Positions 19,272-29,082 of a DNA stretch of 64,000 nucleotides are shown here, piece after piece. This DNA comes from JAWSVE01 sp033852115. GTDB taxonomy: Bacteria > Pseudomonadota > Gammaproteobacteria > Pseudomonadales > Cellvibrionaceae. Numbering within the stretch: position 1 is the first letter of the stretch; each line of letters starts with the position of its first letter. A model generated the notes under the pieces. The model searched no databases. It saw only the letters and a program-made list of their open reading frames with translations, and had not been told where the DNA came from. Location: positions 372,001 to 436,000 of the forward strand of contig JAWSVE010000001.1 in the NCBI GenBank assembly GCA_033852115.1, given 5' to 3'. The translations under genes were made by a program, and so were the position numbers.

Positions 19272-20463
19272 GGATGCGCTCCTTTCGACCAGAGAAAGAT
19301 GACGCGCGATGAGGTCCTTCATTCAGCTCGACCGCGTTTCTTAAAGCATCAATTCGCTGAGCAACAAAGTTTGTCGCTGAATCGTTTTTTCCTAGGTATA
19401 AATGAGCGCGACGATAGGCGTTCAAAGCCTCTGAAACCTCTCCTCCCGCATCCAGTGAACTGGCATAACCTAACCAATATTGACCTTCTTTTGAGTTCAA
19501 ACGAATCAGCTCTCTATAAATCTGCGCAGCTTGGTCAAAGTCTCGTTGTTGATGTAAAAGAGCTGCTTTGACGCGCAATATTTTCGGCACCTGCTGCACT
19601 TCCTCTTCGCTATTATTAATTGTGTCTAAGGCATCAAGATAAAATCCGTCGTTAATTAGTGATTGAACTTTAGCTAACGTAGCTTCTGATGTGGGTCTAT
19701 CGCGAAGAACAGCAAGTTCTGACGAACTAGCGTCGTAAGCAGTCACATCGCTAGAAGATACTTCAAAGCTATCGGTTACTTCACTGACAAAAGGATAGTC
19801 ATTCGCAATAACTAAAACCTTATTTTTATAGTGATCGGCTGTCTGATTACGCCCTTGCTCAAAAGTGAGACGATACATTTCCCAATACCGAGCCGCGATA
19901 GCTAAAATTCCGGACCTGGCTTCTGAATTATTTTTGTCGAGCAATAGCACCGACCTGAAATATCTTAGCGCGTTGTCATTCTCTGGTGTTGTTAGTCGGT
20001 CTCTAGTCAAAGCAACCTGTGCTAATGCCAACAAACGGTCAACATCGCTGTCGCCATCCGATAATGTCTCTCTCGTATTCGAGTTTTCCCATGTTTGAGG
20101 GGTGTTCAACACCTTACGCTGCAAAACGGTATCAGTTTCAGGCGTATCGCGGACGCTATTAGACATGTTGGGCAAATAAGAATCTGACGATGACTCACTC
20201 GACTCGCTTAGTGATGAATGCCCCTGCTTCGTCGTATCCATAACAGGAATAGCTGATAGAAACGCGGTCCCGAAATCATCTACGTCATGAACAATCTTGA
20301 ATCCAATAAACAACACACTAAGAAAGAGCAAGACTAACAACGCCCATTTTAGGAGCGCCCCTGGAACCTGAACTGTTTCCTGCATGGGAGGCTGAATACC
20401 ATCACAGTATTCATTGGCATGACGCCCATCTAAATCCATTAACATTTGATTCACGAGGCTCAT
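19264..20463 (-). CDS. mshN: MSHA biogenesis protein MshN (TPR)
   Basis: The 399-residue protein begins MSLVNQMLMDLDGR, a MshN pattern, has one membrane segment (about 34-54), a Ser-rich linker and a C-terminal periplasmic TPR solenoid from about residue 200 (tandem A-helix/B-helix patterns such as KAALLHQQRDFDQAAQIYRE). Such TPR proteins probably help secretin or alignment-complex assembly. It overlaps mshM by four bases and mshE by eight. Confidence 0.85.
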   Translation of the reverse strand: MSLVNQMLMDLDGRHANEYCDGIQPPMQETVQVPGALLKWALLVLLFLSVLFIGFKIVHDVDDFGTAFLSAIPVMDTTKQGHSSLSESSESSSDSYLPNMSNSVRDTPETDTVLQRKVLNTPQTWENSNTRETLSDGDSDVDRLLALAQVALTRDRLTTPENDNALRYFRSVLLLDKNNSEARSGILAIAARYWEMYRLTFEQGRNQTADHYKNKVLVIANDYPFVSEVTDSFEVSSSDVTAYDASSSELAVLRDRPTSEATLAKVQSLINDGFYLDALDTINNSEEEVQQVPKILRVKAALLHQQRDFDQAAQIYRELIRLNSKEGQYWLGYASSLDAGGEVSEALNAYRRAHLYLGKNDSATNFVAQRIDALRNAVELNEGPHRASSFSGRKERIHE

Positions 20464-21377
20464 TGCAACATTCCTCGTCCGGGGCTAGTCAACCACAAAG
20501 GTAAAAATAGTATTACGCCCAACAAAGGCCATAAAACATGGGGATTGGCGGCTAGCAGCTTACCCAATTTGCGACTTTCACTAGTATCGCGGATAGCACG
20601 AGCTACTGCAGAAATGGTGACGCTGCCTTTTCCCATCCCATACGCCGCTAACAAGCTTTTGTGAGCAAGTATGTTGATTAACCTCGGAATACCACCCGAA
20701 GCAATGGCAATGAGCAGTGCAGCTGAATTAGTAAATACTTTTTGATCCGAGCCCGCTGCCCTCACCCGGTGCTTTACATAAGCCAAGGCACCGATTCTCG
20801 ACAAAGGATGGATCGTTTCGGAGTAGATTATTCGCTGCTTTAACTGCCTAAGATCAGGCCTAGCGAGCAACTTATCTAATTCAGGCTGCCCTAAAAGAAC
20901 GACATGTAGCAATTTACGTTTTTCGGTTTCTAGGTTGGTTAGTAATCTGAGCGACTCGACCGTCTCCCGAGGCATTGCTTGTGCTTCATCAATGACCAGT
21001 ACGACTTGTTTTCCTTGTCGTGCAAGCTGGATGAGGCGTCGATAGATAACACCAAGTAGTTTATAACTCGGCATATCAGATGCAGATTGAATATCCAATT
21101 CTTCTGCCACAAAATATTTTAGCTCGTCTGGTGTAAGATATGGGTTCGGAATATATGCTGTTATAAACTTATCACCCAAAGAAGAAAGCAATTTTCTGCA
21201 AACAATGGTTTTTCCAGTACCAACCTCGCCAACGATTTTTATGAATCCTTCTGCATGACGAAGAGAGACCAGCAAGGTATTCAATGCATTGCGGTGACTA
21301 CTTTTGTTGAAAAAGAACTGCGTATTAGGCGTTAATCCAAATGGCGCTTCTTTAAAATTAAAATGGGATTTATACAC
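20460..21377 (-). CDS. mshM: MSHA biogenesis ATPase MshM (ExeA-like AAA+)
   Basis: The 305-residue protein has the ExeA-like start MYKSHFNFKEAPFGLTPNT, Walker A VGEVGTGKTIV near residue 47, Walker B VVLVIDEAQAM near residue 125, a sensor-like LLTNLETEKRKLLH region and one hydrophobic segment near the C-terminus (residues 282-298). ExeA-type ATPases assist secretin export and assembly across peptidoglycan, and MshM is presumed to do so with MshL. Four-base overlap with mshN. Confidence 0.9.
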   Translation of the reverse strand: MYKSHFNFKEAPFGLTPNTQFFFNKSSHRNALNTLLVSLRHAEGFIKIVGEVGTGKTIVCRKLLSSLGDKFITAYIPNPYLTPDELKYFVAEELDIQSASDMPSYKLLGVIYRRLIQLARQGKQVVLVIDEAQAMPRETVESLRLLTNLETEKRKLLHVVLLGQPELDKLLARPDLRQLKQRIIYSETIHPLSRIGALAYVKHRVRAAGSDQKVFTNSAALLIAIASGGIPRLINILAHKSLLAAYGMGKGSVTISAVARAIRDTSESRKLGKLLAANPHVLWPLLGVILFLPLWLTSPGRGMLQ

Positions 21378-21388
21378 TGCGGCGACCT

Positions 21389-23047
21389 CTAAAACTTTTC
21401 CCTATAGCCGTTGCCCATGTCTTTGATCCGATTGTTAGAACGCGTAATATCTCTTTCCCACGCATCGTCATCCACCACAATCGGTCGCATTAAAATGACG
21501 AGTTCCGTCTTTCTATTTTGATCATCATCACGCCTAAAGAAAACGTTAAGTCCAGGCACTTTGCCAAACCAAGGTTTAACATCCATTTGTTCGCGGCTAA
21601 CCTCCTGCATCAACCCACCCAAAACGATGACCTGACCATTTTTGGCTTTGACGATACTATCCGACTCGCGAATATCTCGATAAGCCAATGGTAAAGAGAA
21701 CTCTTCGTCACCCACCGTTAATTCTTTAAGCTGGTCTGTTACATCGCTAATCACAGGATGAATATGCAGAATGACATCACCATCATCGGCAATCTGTGGT
21801 GTGACATCCAGCGCTATGCCACTAAAGAATGAAGTGAGTTCTATGTCGGGGGTGCTGGTTGTCGTGGCTGCACCAGTGGTCGTCGAATTTGAAATACCTG
21901 TGACGAAAAACTCATCGGAACCAACACGGATCAACGCTTTTTGGTTATTAACCGTCGACACACGAGGGCTCGACAGTATTTGAACGCTACCCTGAGTGTC
22001 TAGAAAACTGATGAAGTCGGTTATGTTAGGTACTGCAAAGACCGCTTGAAACGCTTGATCAATCACTTCAGTTGGAGTCCCAAGACTACTGCGTGATTGA
22101 TTGTAGCCGTAGCCCACCTGCCCCTGAATCGTTGACCAATCAATGCCTGCTTCAAAACCATCATTTAATTTAACTTCAACAATTTTGGTTTCTAAAATTA
22201 CTTGCCGCGCTGCCGACAATTGCGATTGCTCGAGAAACTTTCGTACTGCCGTCAGCTCTGCTGGAAGAGCTCTCACAACCGCCATCCCCGTTTGGGGGTT
22301 GACCATCACCATAGGTTGGTTAAGTTGAGGCTTGGCGGTAAGGTCAATACCGACTATCGCTTCTAGACTCAACTTGAGGTGAGCCCAAAAGTCCGCATCT
22401 GATTGCGTTTTTATCCGCGCACCGGATGCAACTTCAGCATCGCTCGAGTTTCGCCCCGAGCCACCATTGCTGTTATTGTTGTTGTCGTCATTAGAGCGGA
22501 CTTGACCAACTAACACGCTGGTATTAGAGGATCCTTGGCGTTTTACATCAATGTAGTCAATGGCAAAGACTTCGGTACGTAATGTTCTTGGGTACACTGT
22601 ATAAATCCCATTACGCAAGGTGAACTCATATCCAAATATATCGCGGGCAACGTCGAGCACTTCGGCGACCGTGACTTGTTTTAGATCTAATGTAACTGAT
22701 CCTCGCACTTCTGGGTGAACAACCAAATTAGTCACTGTGCCCTCGACCAAGCCTTTAAAAAACGTTTGTGCCGGCAGATTCCTAACAGACACATCGAATG
22801 TAACCTCCAAGTCACTTTTCGGTGTTTTTTCCCCTAGTGCGTCTTGCAGTAGCCGTTGCGAAACCTGTTCCGTATCTATAGGAGGTTGAGAGCGGGCCTC
22901 TTCAATACTATTTTCCATAAAGGTTTCTGCGATAGTCGGCTGCTCATCTTGCTGGCTAGCACACGCAGTCAATAATGTACTCAAAAATAAACCTGTCGTT
23001 ACTAACTGCGATCGAACCAGCCACCTATGAGATATCTTCATTTGCAT
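21389..23047 (-). CDS. mshL: MSHA outer-membrane secretin MshL
   Basis: The 552-residue lipoprotein has a lipobox LLTAC near residue 28. It has an STN/short N domain (about 75-150), a Ser/Asn-rich stretch, and the secretin domain (about 290-530) with VPNITDFISFLDTQG, SSPRVSTVNNQKALIRVG and the final beta-barrel motif NGQVIVLGGLM. It forms the outer-membrane pore of the pilus. AAGGAAG precedes ATG 23047. It sits between mshK and mshM. Confidence 0.93.
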   Translation of the reverse strand: MQMKISHRWLVRSQLVTTGLFLSTLLTACASQQDEQPTIAETFMENSIEEARSQPPIDTEQVSQRLLQDALGEKTPKSDLEVTFDVSVRNLPAQTFFKGLVEGTVTNLVVHPEVRGSVTLDLKQVTVAEVLDVARDIFGYEFTLRNGIYTVYPRTLRTEVFAIDYIDVKRQGSSNTSVLVGQVRSNDDNNNNSNGGSGRNSSDAEVASGARIKTQSDADFWAHLKLSLEAIVGIDLTAKPQLNQPMVMVNPQTGMAVVRALPAELTAVRKFLEQSQLSAARQVILETKIVEVKLNDGFEAGIDWSTIQGQVGYGYNQSRSSLGTPTEVIDQAFQAVFAVPNITDFISFLDTQGSVQILSSPRVSTVNNQKALIRVGSDEFFVTGISNSTTTGAATTTSTPDIELTSFFSGIALDVTPQIADDGDVILHIHPVISDVTDQLKELTVGDEEFSLPLAYRDIRESDSIVKAKNGQVIVLGGLMQEVSREQMDVKPWFGKVPGLNVFFRRDDDQNRKTELVILMRPIVVDDDAWERDITRSNNRIKDMGNGYREKF

Positions 23048-23050
23048 AAC

Positions 23051-23386
23051 TTACTTCCTTACTCCGACGGCCGAGCCACCCATCGATAAACGCAATTTTC
23101 TACCCTGATGTAAAACGTGTACTGCTTGTTCTTCAACAGACACCACACGAATCCCAGCGACACTTTCACCCAAGGATATGACATGCCCATTGATAACCGC
23201 CACCTTTCTATCATCGGCTATCAGTATCGAGTTGAGTTGCAAGCTCACACCGCCACTGGTTTTACCGCGTTTTTCCAAAGGTAACGTGGGATCACTCAGG
23301 CCCTGTGCAAAAAGATCGCTGCCTGTACTCATGAACGTAACAACCGCCAAGAAAGTGAGTAATCTAGACACCGAATAGTCCCTCAT
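23051..23386 (-). CDS. mshK: MSHA biogenesis protein MshK
   Basis: ATG 23386 gives 111 residues with a cleavable signal peptide (MRDYSVSRLLTFLAVVTFMS) and a small domain containing LNSILIADDRKVAVINGHVI, matching the PilP/GspC-like MshK pattern. It probably connects the inner alignment complex to MshL. A longer frame to 23458 overlaps mshJ by 95 bases and lacks a signal, so it is rejected. The 3' end lies four bases before mshL. Confidence 0.8.
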   Translation of the reverse strand: MRDYSVSRLLTFLAVVTFMSTGSDLFAQGLSDPTLPLEKRGKTSGGVSLQLNSILIADDRKVAVINGHVISLGESVAGIRVVSVEEQAVHVLHQGRKLRLSMGGSAVGVRK

Positions 23387-24056
23387 CTGTGGATAGCGTA
23401 TAAACATCCAGGGTGATATTCGCTTTGGGGTGTTGTTGTAGATCGAAATCCAATTCATCCCAGTAAAAACGCCAAGACAAACTCTCTAGTTTTTTCAAGT
23501 AGCGTTCTAATTGAAGATAGCTCCCAGACAACTCAAGTTGTACTCGGTGCTTATAGACGTTCTTATTGTCGCCTTCTTGTGAAGGAAAACCGTCCGGGCT
23601 TATGTCACTCGCGCCATCCGAATCTTCAATTCGAATAGTTTCCACCGGTAGGGTTTGAAGACGAACTAAGGTGAGGTTTGAGTTCGAGTCCAGTACTTCC
23701 TGCAAAATAACAGGTAGCTGATCGACAGGAATGAGTCCAACAGCCATCGCCGCGAGCTCTTCGTCGAGTTCAGATATGCGAGTATCGAGGTTGGCAACTT
23801 GTACTTTTAGATCGCGATCTGGGTCTTGTGATAGCGCCAACAACAGCGTCTTCTCTTCTTGCACCATTGAAGTATTTTTTTGCTCAATGGCAATGAGTTC
23901 TTTTTCAAGAGTGGCTCCATTGGAAAGAACAGGCCCAAGAAATAGGAAATCCCATACCAAATAGGTAACAGCAATCGCTGTTAGCAATACCAATCCTCGC
24001 TCACGCAGGGTAAGGGAATTTATTTTCTTAGCGATATCCAGCCAGCGTTGCTTCAT
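23364..24056 (-). CDS. mshJ: MSHA biogenesis protein MshJ (PilO-like)
   Basis: The 230-residue protein has one membrane segment (about 20-42), a heptad-like coiled region (about 45-105, with EKELIAIEQKN and LDTRISELDEELA), and a C-terminal ferredoxin-like domain with LQLERYLKKLESLSWRFYW, the PilO pattern. It forms the inner-membrane alignment complex with the PilN-like protein and MshI. It starts four bases inside the preceding gene. Confidence 0.88.
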   Translation of the reverse strand: MKQRWLDIAKKINSLTLRERGLVLLTAIAVTYLVWDFLFLGPVLSNGATLEKELIAIEQKNTSMVQEEKTLLLALSQDPDRDLKVQVANLDTRISELDEELAAMAVGLIPVDQLPVILQEVLDSNSNLTLVRLQTLPVETIRIEDSDGASDISPDGFPSQEGDNKNVYKHRVQLELSGSYLQLERYLKKLESLSWRFYWDELDFDLQQHPKANITLDVYTLSTDEGLFGV

Positions 24057-24667
24057 AGATTGCCCTCGCTAGCGATTGTGTTCTCATTACCTAAAATGAA
24101 ATAGGCTTTATCTGCCGCTATTTTTTCTCGCGCAATGGATAACGTACCAAATCGAACTGATTTAAAAACTTCTTCGGTACGTAACAAGTAGAGATATCCT
24201 GGGACAACACTCGGACGACGCGTCCAACCCTCAAGTTCAAGTAATGTCCCGGCCTCTAATATTCGAATATCTGTTAGCGCAATATTGTCATCCGCTTGTG
24301 TAGCCAAAGCGGTTAAATACTCTGAAAACCCTGCAAAATTACCGAGGTCCTGCGCACCAATAATATTACGTAGCTCTTCTCGTCTTTGGACTTGTTTCTG
24401 CAGTGTTTGTATCTGAGCTAGCAGTTGTGGTCGCTGACTTAAAGGTCTCGAGGCTTTTAGCTGCGCTAACCGAGTAGATATTGTTTGATTATCGAGTTTT
24501 GCTTTTTCGATACGTTGCTTTAATGCCGATTGCTGCACCAGCATAAAAACCGATATAACGCACAACAGCAGGGCTAACGTCACAGTCGCCAGTGCAATAG
24601 CATTGGCAGACAACGGCTTGAGTGATTCCGCGTTGTCCACTCGAAGCAAATTGACTTCTTGTCTCAC
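24053..24667 (-). CDS. MSHA inner-membrane protein, PilN-like
   Basis: The frame is taken from GTG 24667, giving 204 residues beginning VRQEVNLLRV, where EVNLLR matches the INLLP-like start of PilN. GTGA overlaps the mshI stop, a strong sign of coupling. It has one membrane segment (about 28-52), a coiled coil (55-95) and a periplasmic domain. In Vibrio this position is the second part of MshI (often called MshI2). It would bind MshI and MshJ. Confidence 0.85.
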   Translation of the reverse strand: MRQEVNLLRVDNAESLKPLSANAIALATVTLALLLCVISVFMLVQQSALKQRIEKAKLDNQTISTRLAQLKASRPLSQRPQLLAQIQTLQKQVQRREELRNIIGAQDLGNFAGFSEYLTALATQADDNIALTDIRILEAGTLLELEGWTRRPSVVPGYLYLLRTEEVFKSVRFGTLSIAREKIAADKAYFILGNENTIASEGNL

Positions 24668-25599
24668 GCGGCACCCCCTATTTTTCGCAACGCGCCACCA
24701 ATGGCGCCGACACATTGCTGGGCTACCGCGTCGTCAATATTGTCAGCTCCTGCGACTACGTCCGATAGCGCTAAACATTGCACATCGCCTGGGAGGCTAT
24801 TACGCATGGTGTTGGTGATTTTATCGTCCGAAATATTTTCGCCGCACATGTAGATTTTGTTTGGACTGGCTTGTCCCATTTGTCGATCGTAATAATCCAA
24901 TGATCGTTGCAGCTCAAGAATAAGAGATTCTTCGGGTAGGTCGTCTAGCAGGCCTGCGTTATAGTCAATATCAAATTGGCGAGAAAGATACACTTGATCT
25001 CCGCGTATCAAGGTCAAACTACCCGCGCCTTGCCGTAGCCGGACCACAGCAATGCTGCGCTCATCTTCGGCAATCAGCTCAACAATGTTGCGCATCGCTA
25101 GCTCGGCGATATCGATGTTTGCTAATTTGATATTGGCTTTTTTGGCTAACTTCATGATCGACCGAATTTCAGACGTTTCCGTAGCCACGACGTAAACCAT
25201 TTTTTTTCCGGATCGCACGCCATCATCAGGTAGAGGGAAATAGTCGAGCGTCATATCGTCAACGTTATACGGCACTAAATCCTTAATTCGCCAACGAATC
25301 GCCTCATGCATTTCTTCGGGTGGTACATTAGGTGATTCCACTAACAACAAGGTGTAGTGCGAGGGGTGCATGACCCAATTGCACGGAATGCGAGCCAGTT
25401 TTAATGCTTCCACTCGCTCAACAAGAAGAGCATCTATATCTTCTGCCGCATCCGCACTGTAAAACTCACAGCGACTCAGTTGTGAAGCGCCCTTTCCGGA
25501 GTTCAGCACATGCGCAAGCCCTAAGCCGTCAGGGCTCAGTTCTATGCCAACGTAACCTTTACCGAATTTGCCTCCAAGCAAGCGATCCAAACCGATCAC
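24664..25599 (-). CDS. mshI: MSHA biogenesis protein MshI (PilM-like)
   Basis: The 311-residue cytosolic protein is actin-like, similar to PilM. An early VGIELSPDGLGLAHV strand starts the fold, followed by the HPSHYTLLLVESPNVP and ATETSEIRSIM segments. It would bind the N-terminal tail of the PilN-like protein. It is the first gene of the leftward MSHA run. The usual upstream mshH (CsrD-like) is missing here, and a divergent trmL lies 231 bases away. Confidence 0.85.
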   Translation of the reverse strand: MIGLDRLLGGKFGKGYVGIELSPDGLGLAHVLNSGKGASQLSRCEFYSADAAEDIDALLVERVEALKLARIPCNWVMHPSHYTLLLVESPNVPPEEMHEAIRWRIKDLVPYNVDDMTLDYFPLPDDGVRSGKKMVYVVATETSEIRSIMKLAKKANIKLANIDIAELAMRNIVELIAEDERSIAVVRLRQGAGSLTLIRGDQVYLSRQFDIDYNAGLLDDLPEESLILELQRSLDYYDRQMGQASPNKIYMCGENISDDKITNTMRNSLPGDVQCLALSDVVAGADNIDDAVAQQCVGAIGGALRKIGGAA

Positions 25600-25830
25600 A
25601 CACCCTACTCCTGGTTGTTAAACTCCCATCATTAAGCATAGACTCAAACCATCGAATCGCATCCCTATTGGTATTGAGTCAGGGTGTCTTTGAGCAAATT
25701 TCTCGTTATTCGGCCACTACCCTATTGAAAGCGGCAAAGTATTGCCGACTATCTGTATAGAAGCCTTGTCACTGACAGTGGATTAGCGTCAGAATACGCG
25801 CCCTTTAGGAATTCTTATTTACATTGCATC

Positions 25831-26295
25831 ATGATTAACATCGTTCTCTATCAGCCTGAAATTCCACCGAATACTGGCAATATCATTCGTCTCAATGCCA
25901 ATACCGGCAGCCGTTTGCACCTCATCGAGCCACTGGGCTTTGTCCTAGACGACAAACGACTACGCCGCGCCGGTTTAGATTATGGGGAATGGCAAGATAT
26001 GAAAGTCCATTCAAGCTGGGAGGCATTCTTAGAGAGCGAAGAACCTAAGCGTCTTTTTGCAATTTCGACGAAGGGTACGCAGTTTTATCACGAAGTAACG
26101 TTTGCCCAAGATGATTGGGTTGTATTTGGTCCAGAAACGCGAGGGCTACCCTCAGATATTTTACAAAGCCTACCGCCATCCCAAGTGCTGCGCATTCCCA
26201 TGCTTGACGGTAGCCGCAGTATGAACCTATCAAATTCTACAGCGGTCATAGTGTATGAAGCTTGGCGGCAACTGGGCTTCCCTGGCGGACAGTAG
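25831..26295 (+). CDS. trmL: tRNA (cytidine(34)-2'-O)-methyltransferase
   Basis: The 154-residue SPOUT methyltransferase modifies the wobble base of tRNA-Leu. TrmL hallmarks are PEIPPNTGNIIRLNANTG at the start, FGPETRGLP (motif 2) and IPMLDGSRSMNLSNSTAV (motif 3, trefoil knot that binds SAM). Length fits the family (157 in E. coli). It is followed after ten bases by fldB in the same direction. Confidence 0.95.
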   Translation: MINIVLYQPEIPPNTGNIIRLNANTGSRLHLIEPLGFVLDDKRLRRAGLDYGEWQDMKVHSSWEAFLESEEPKRLFAISTKGTQFYHEVTFAQDDWVVFGPETRGLPSDILQSLPPSQVLRIPMLDGSRSMNLSNSTAVIVYEAWRQLGFPGGQ

Positions 26296-26305
26296 GTCGT
26301 AGTTC

Positions 26306-26848
26306 ATGACGATAAAAATCGGTTTGTTCTACGGCAGTACAACGTGCTACACGGAAATTGCGGCTGAAAAAATTCAGGCTCAACTGGTAGCGTTAGATAA
26401 CCAATTCCAGGTCGACCTTCACAACGTCAAAGAGATTGCTCTAATCGAGTTGATGAATTATGAACTACTGATTTTAGGCATACCCACCTGGGACTATGGC
26501 GAACTACAAGAAGACTGGGAAGCTCGTTGGAGCGAATTCGCCGATTTAGACCTCTCTGGAAAAATCGTTGCGCTCTATGGCTTAGGGGACCAGATTGGTT
26601 ATCCCGAATGGTTTCAAGATGCGCTTGGCTATTTGTATCAAGAAGTAACACAATGCGGCGCAACATGTGTTGGATTTTGGCCTGCGGCAGGCTACGAGTT
26701 CGAGAATTCACTCGCACTCACAGAAGGCAAGCAACATTTTTTCGGTTTGGTACTCGACGAAGAAAACGAGTTTGACCTGAGTGATGAGCGCATTCTTGCT
26801 TGGTGCAAAATTCTTTGCACCGAATTCAAATCTCAGTCAACCTCATAA
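26306..26848 (+). CDS. fldB: Flavodoxin 2
   Basis: The 180-residue cytosolic electron carrier closely follows E. coli FldB: IGLFYGSTTCYTEIAAEKI as the FMN phosphate loop, LILGIPTWDYGELQEDWE as the second FMN loop and ALYGLGDQIGYPEWFQDALG as the third. Long-chain flavodoxins carry a 20-residue insertion, present here. It lies between trmL and mnmC, six bases before the latter, and all three probably share a transcript. Confidence 0.93.
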   Translation: MTIKIGLFYGSTTCYTEIAAEKIQAQLVALDNQFQVDLHNVKEIALIELMNYELLILGIPTWDYGELQEDWEARWSEFADLDLSGKIVALYGLGDQIGYPEWFQDALGYLYQEVTQCGATCVGFWPAAGYEFENSLALTEGKQHFFGLVLDEENEFDLSDERILAWCKILCTEFKSQSTS

Positions 26849-26854
26849 CACAGT

Positions 26855-28981
26855 ATGCAGAGCGATTTATCGAAAACACATCACGCAACGATCTCCTGGA
26901 ACGAGCAGGGCCTCCCCATCTCAAATCAGTTTGACGATGTATACTTTTCAAAAGGTGGTGGGCTTGATGAAACTCGCCATGTATTCCTGCAACAAAATCA
27001 GTTAGAAAAGCGCTTCTCACGACTAAAGCCCCGGCAAAGTTTTGTCATCGCAGAAACAGGCTTTGGCACTGGTCTGAATTTTCTCGCGACCTGCCAACTA
27101 TGGAACCAGGTTCGACAATGTAATGGCAATTCTCAGAATTCACGGCTACATTACATCGCCGTTGAGAAATACCCTCTCAGCCTTCCGGATATGCAACGCG
27201 CCATGTCACTATGGCCCGAACTCAAGCCTTGGGCAGATGCATTGTTAGCCCATTATACAGGCCTACATTTATCAGGGTTTCAGTTTTTCCAATTCAAAGA
27301 CAATATCGATTTAACATTAATTATTGACGACGCAATAGACGGGCTGAGACATCTCCAGCAAAGCGAACACACGGCACTCTCCGCCGCGAACTTCGCTGGC
27401 GTCGATGCATGGTTTTTGGACGGCTTTGCCCCCTCCAAAAATCCCGACATGTGGCAACCTGCTCTCTTCGAAACACTTGCGAACCTTAGCCACACTAACA
27501 CCACACTTGGAACGTTTACTACCGCAGGGGTTGTAAAAAAAGGCTTAACCAATTCAGGGTTTTCAATTTCAAAAAACCCTGGATTCGGCCACAAACGCGA
27601 ACAGCTCAGCGCCCAATATGTTCCGCAACCCAAACCCAGTTTAGACAGCTTTAATCTCTCCAGCCGGCGCAGTGAGGAACCTATTCCCTGGCCAGTCGAC
27701 TTCGTGAATCGTCATCGCGTTGAATGTCACGAACAGCTACCTGCTAGAATAGCCATTATCGGTGCCGGTGTCGCCGGTTGTCATACCGCCGCTGCACTGG
27801 CCAAACGCGGCATACGTGTAACGGTATTTGATCGCGAAGCACGTTGCGCACAAGGGGCTTCCGGCAACCCACAAGGCATCGTGTATGGCAAGCTTTCCAA
27901 AGACAACGACGGCCTTGCACAATTCAACTTAGCTTCGCTGCTTTTCGCTCAACAACACTATGCGCCATTTTTCGCAGACCCAGAAATCGGACAAGCTTGC
28001 GGTGTAGTACAGCTGGCAACCGCTCCTGCCGCCCAAAAGCAATTACCACTGCTCCACGAGCTGTTTGCTCATGCGCAGAACTTCATGCGGTTTTTAGACT
28101 ATGACGAAATGCAGGCGGTAACGGGCATTAGTTTTAGGTCCACTTCTGATTCCTCGCAAGACAACCAATCAAAGACTGGCATCTATTTTCCGCGTTTAGG
28201 ATGGCTTGCCCCCCCAAAAGTCTGTGAAGCACTGCTTTCCCACCCACTGATCGAGTTTTGTGGAAACATGTCACTTGATTGCCTGGACTACATCACCGAA
28301 GAAGATCAATGGTCTTTAACGTTTAGGTCTGGAAAGCGGGCTCAGTTTTCTCATGTCGTCATCGCGAATGCCAACGACTGCCGCCTACTCCCTCAAACCA
28401 GTCACCTACCATGCAAACCTATCAGAGGCCAAGTCAGTGTCAGCCCGACCGCGATAATCCCAGAACTGAAAGCAGTCATCTGCGGTGAAGGTTACATTGC
28501 TCCGGCCAATGCACTGGGACAACAAACATTTGGCGCGACATTTTGTCAGTCCAATCTATCGTTGGAATGTACTTCTTTAGACCACCAAGAAAACCTTTCA
28601 CACATTAAAAAGGCAGCCAAAGGCCTAAATAATATTGATGATGAGGTACTTCTTACACTCAGTGGTCGCGCTGCACTGCGTTGCACGACAACTGACTATT
28701 TACCCATTGTTGGACCAGCCCCCAATGAACGGGATTTCTGTGAAACATTCGCTCTGCTGGGTAAAAATGCTCACTGCAGTATCCCAAAAACAGGGCCCTA
28801 TCTACCCGGTTTATTTATAAATGTTGGACACGGCTCTCGCGGCCTTGCATACAGCCCTCTAAGCGCTCAAATACTGGCGGCGCAGATGTGTCAAACGCCC
28901 CTTCCTGTCAGCCAAGATATCGCCACAGCCCTTAACCCCGCCCGTTTTTTGATTAGAGACCTGATTAGAAACAAACGTTAA
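26855..28981 (+). CDS. mnmC: Bifunctional tRNA 5-methylaminomethyl-2-thiouridine biosynthesis protein MnmC
   Basis: The 708-residue protein has an N-terminal SAM-dependent methyltransferase domain (residues about 50-240, with AETGFGTGLNF and AWFLDGFAPSKNPDMW) and a C-terminal FAD oxidoreductase (about 295-690, with the Rossmann motif IAIIGAGVAGCHTAAALAKRG). Both domains are present, in the order of E. coli MnmC. The enzyme finishes the mnm5s2U34 modification of tRNA. Length (708) is close to E. coli MnmC (668). TusA in this window supplies the sulfur for the same nucleotide. Confidence 0.95.
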   Translation: MQSDLSKTHHATISWNEQGLPISNQFDDVYFSKGGGLDETRHVFLQQNQLEKRFSRLKPRQSFVIAETGFGTGLNFLATCQLWNQVRQCNGNSQNSRLHYIAVEKYPLSLPDMQRAMSLWPELKPWADALLAHYTGLHLSGFQFFQFKDNIDLTLIIDDAIDGLRHLQQSEHTALSAANFAGVDAWFLDGFAPSKNPDMWQPALFETLANLSHTNTTLGTFTTAGVVKKGLTNSGFSISKNPGFGHKREQLSAQYVPQPKPSLDSFNLSSRRSEEPIPWPVDFVNRHRVECHEQLPARIAIIGAGVAGCHTAAALAKRGIRVTVFDREARCAQGASGNPQGIVYGKLSKDNDGLAQFNLASLLFAQQHYAPFFADPEIGQACGVVQLATAPAAQKQLPLLHELFAHAQNFMRFLDYDEMQAVTGISFRSTSDSSQDNQSKTGIYFPRLGWLAPPKVCEALLSHPLIEFCGNMSLDCLDYITEEDQWSLTFRSGKRAQFSHVVIANANDCRLLPQTSHLPCKPIRGQVSVSPTAIIPELKAVICGEGYIAPANALGQQTFGATFCQSNLSLECTSLDHQENLSHIKKAAKGLNNIDDEVLLTLSGRAALRCTTTDYLPIVGPAPNERDFCETFALLGKNAHCSIPKTGPYLPGLFINVGHGSRGLAYSPLSAQILAAQMCQTPLPVSQDIATALNPARFLIRDLIRNKR

Positions 28982-29082
28982 GTGAACGTAATTGGGCAAT
29001 TCAGCGCAAGCGTCTACACTTAGGTAAACACCTGCATTTCACCTTTCACGACGCTCTTTACGTTTATGCTAGAGGACAGACC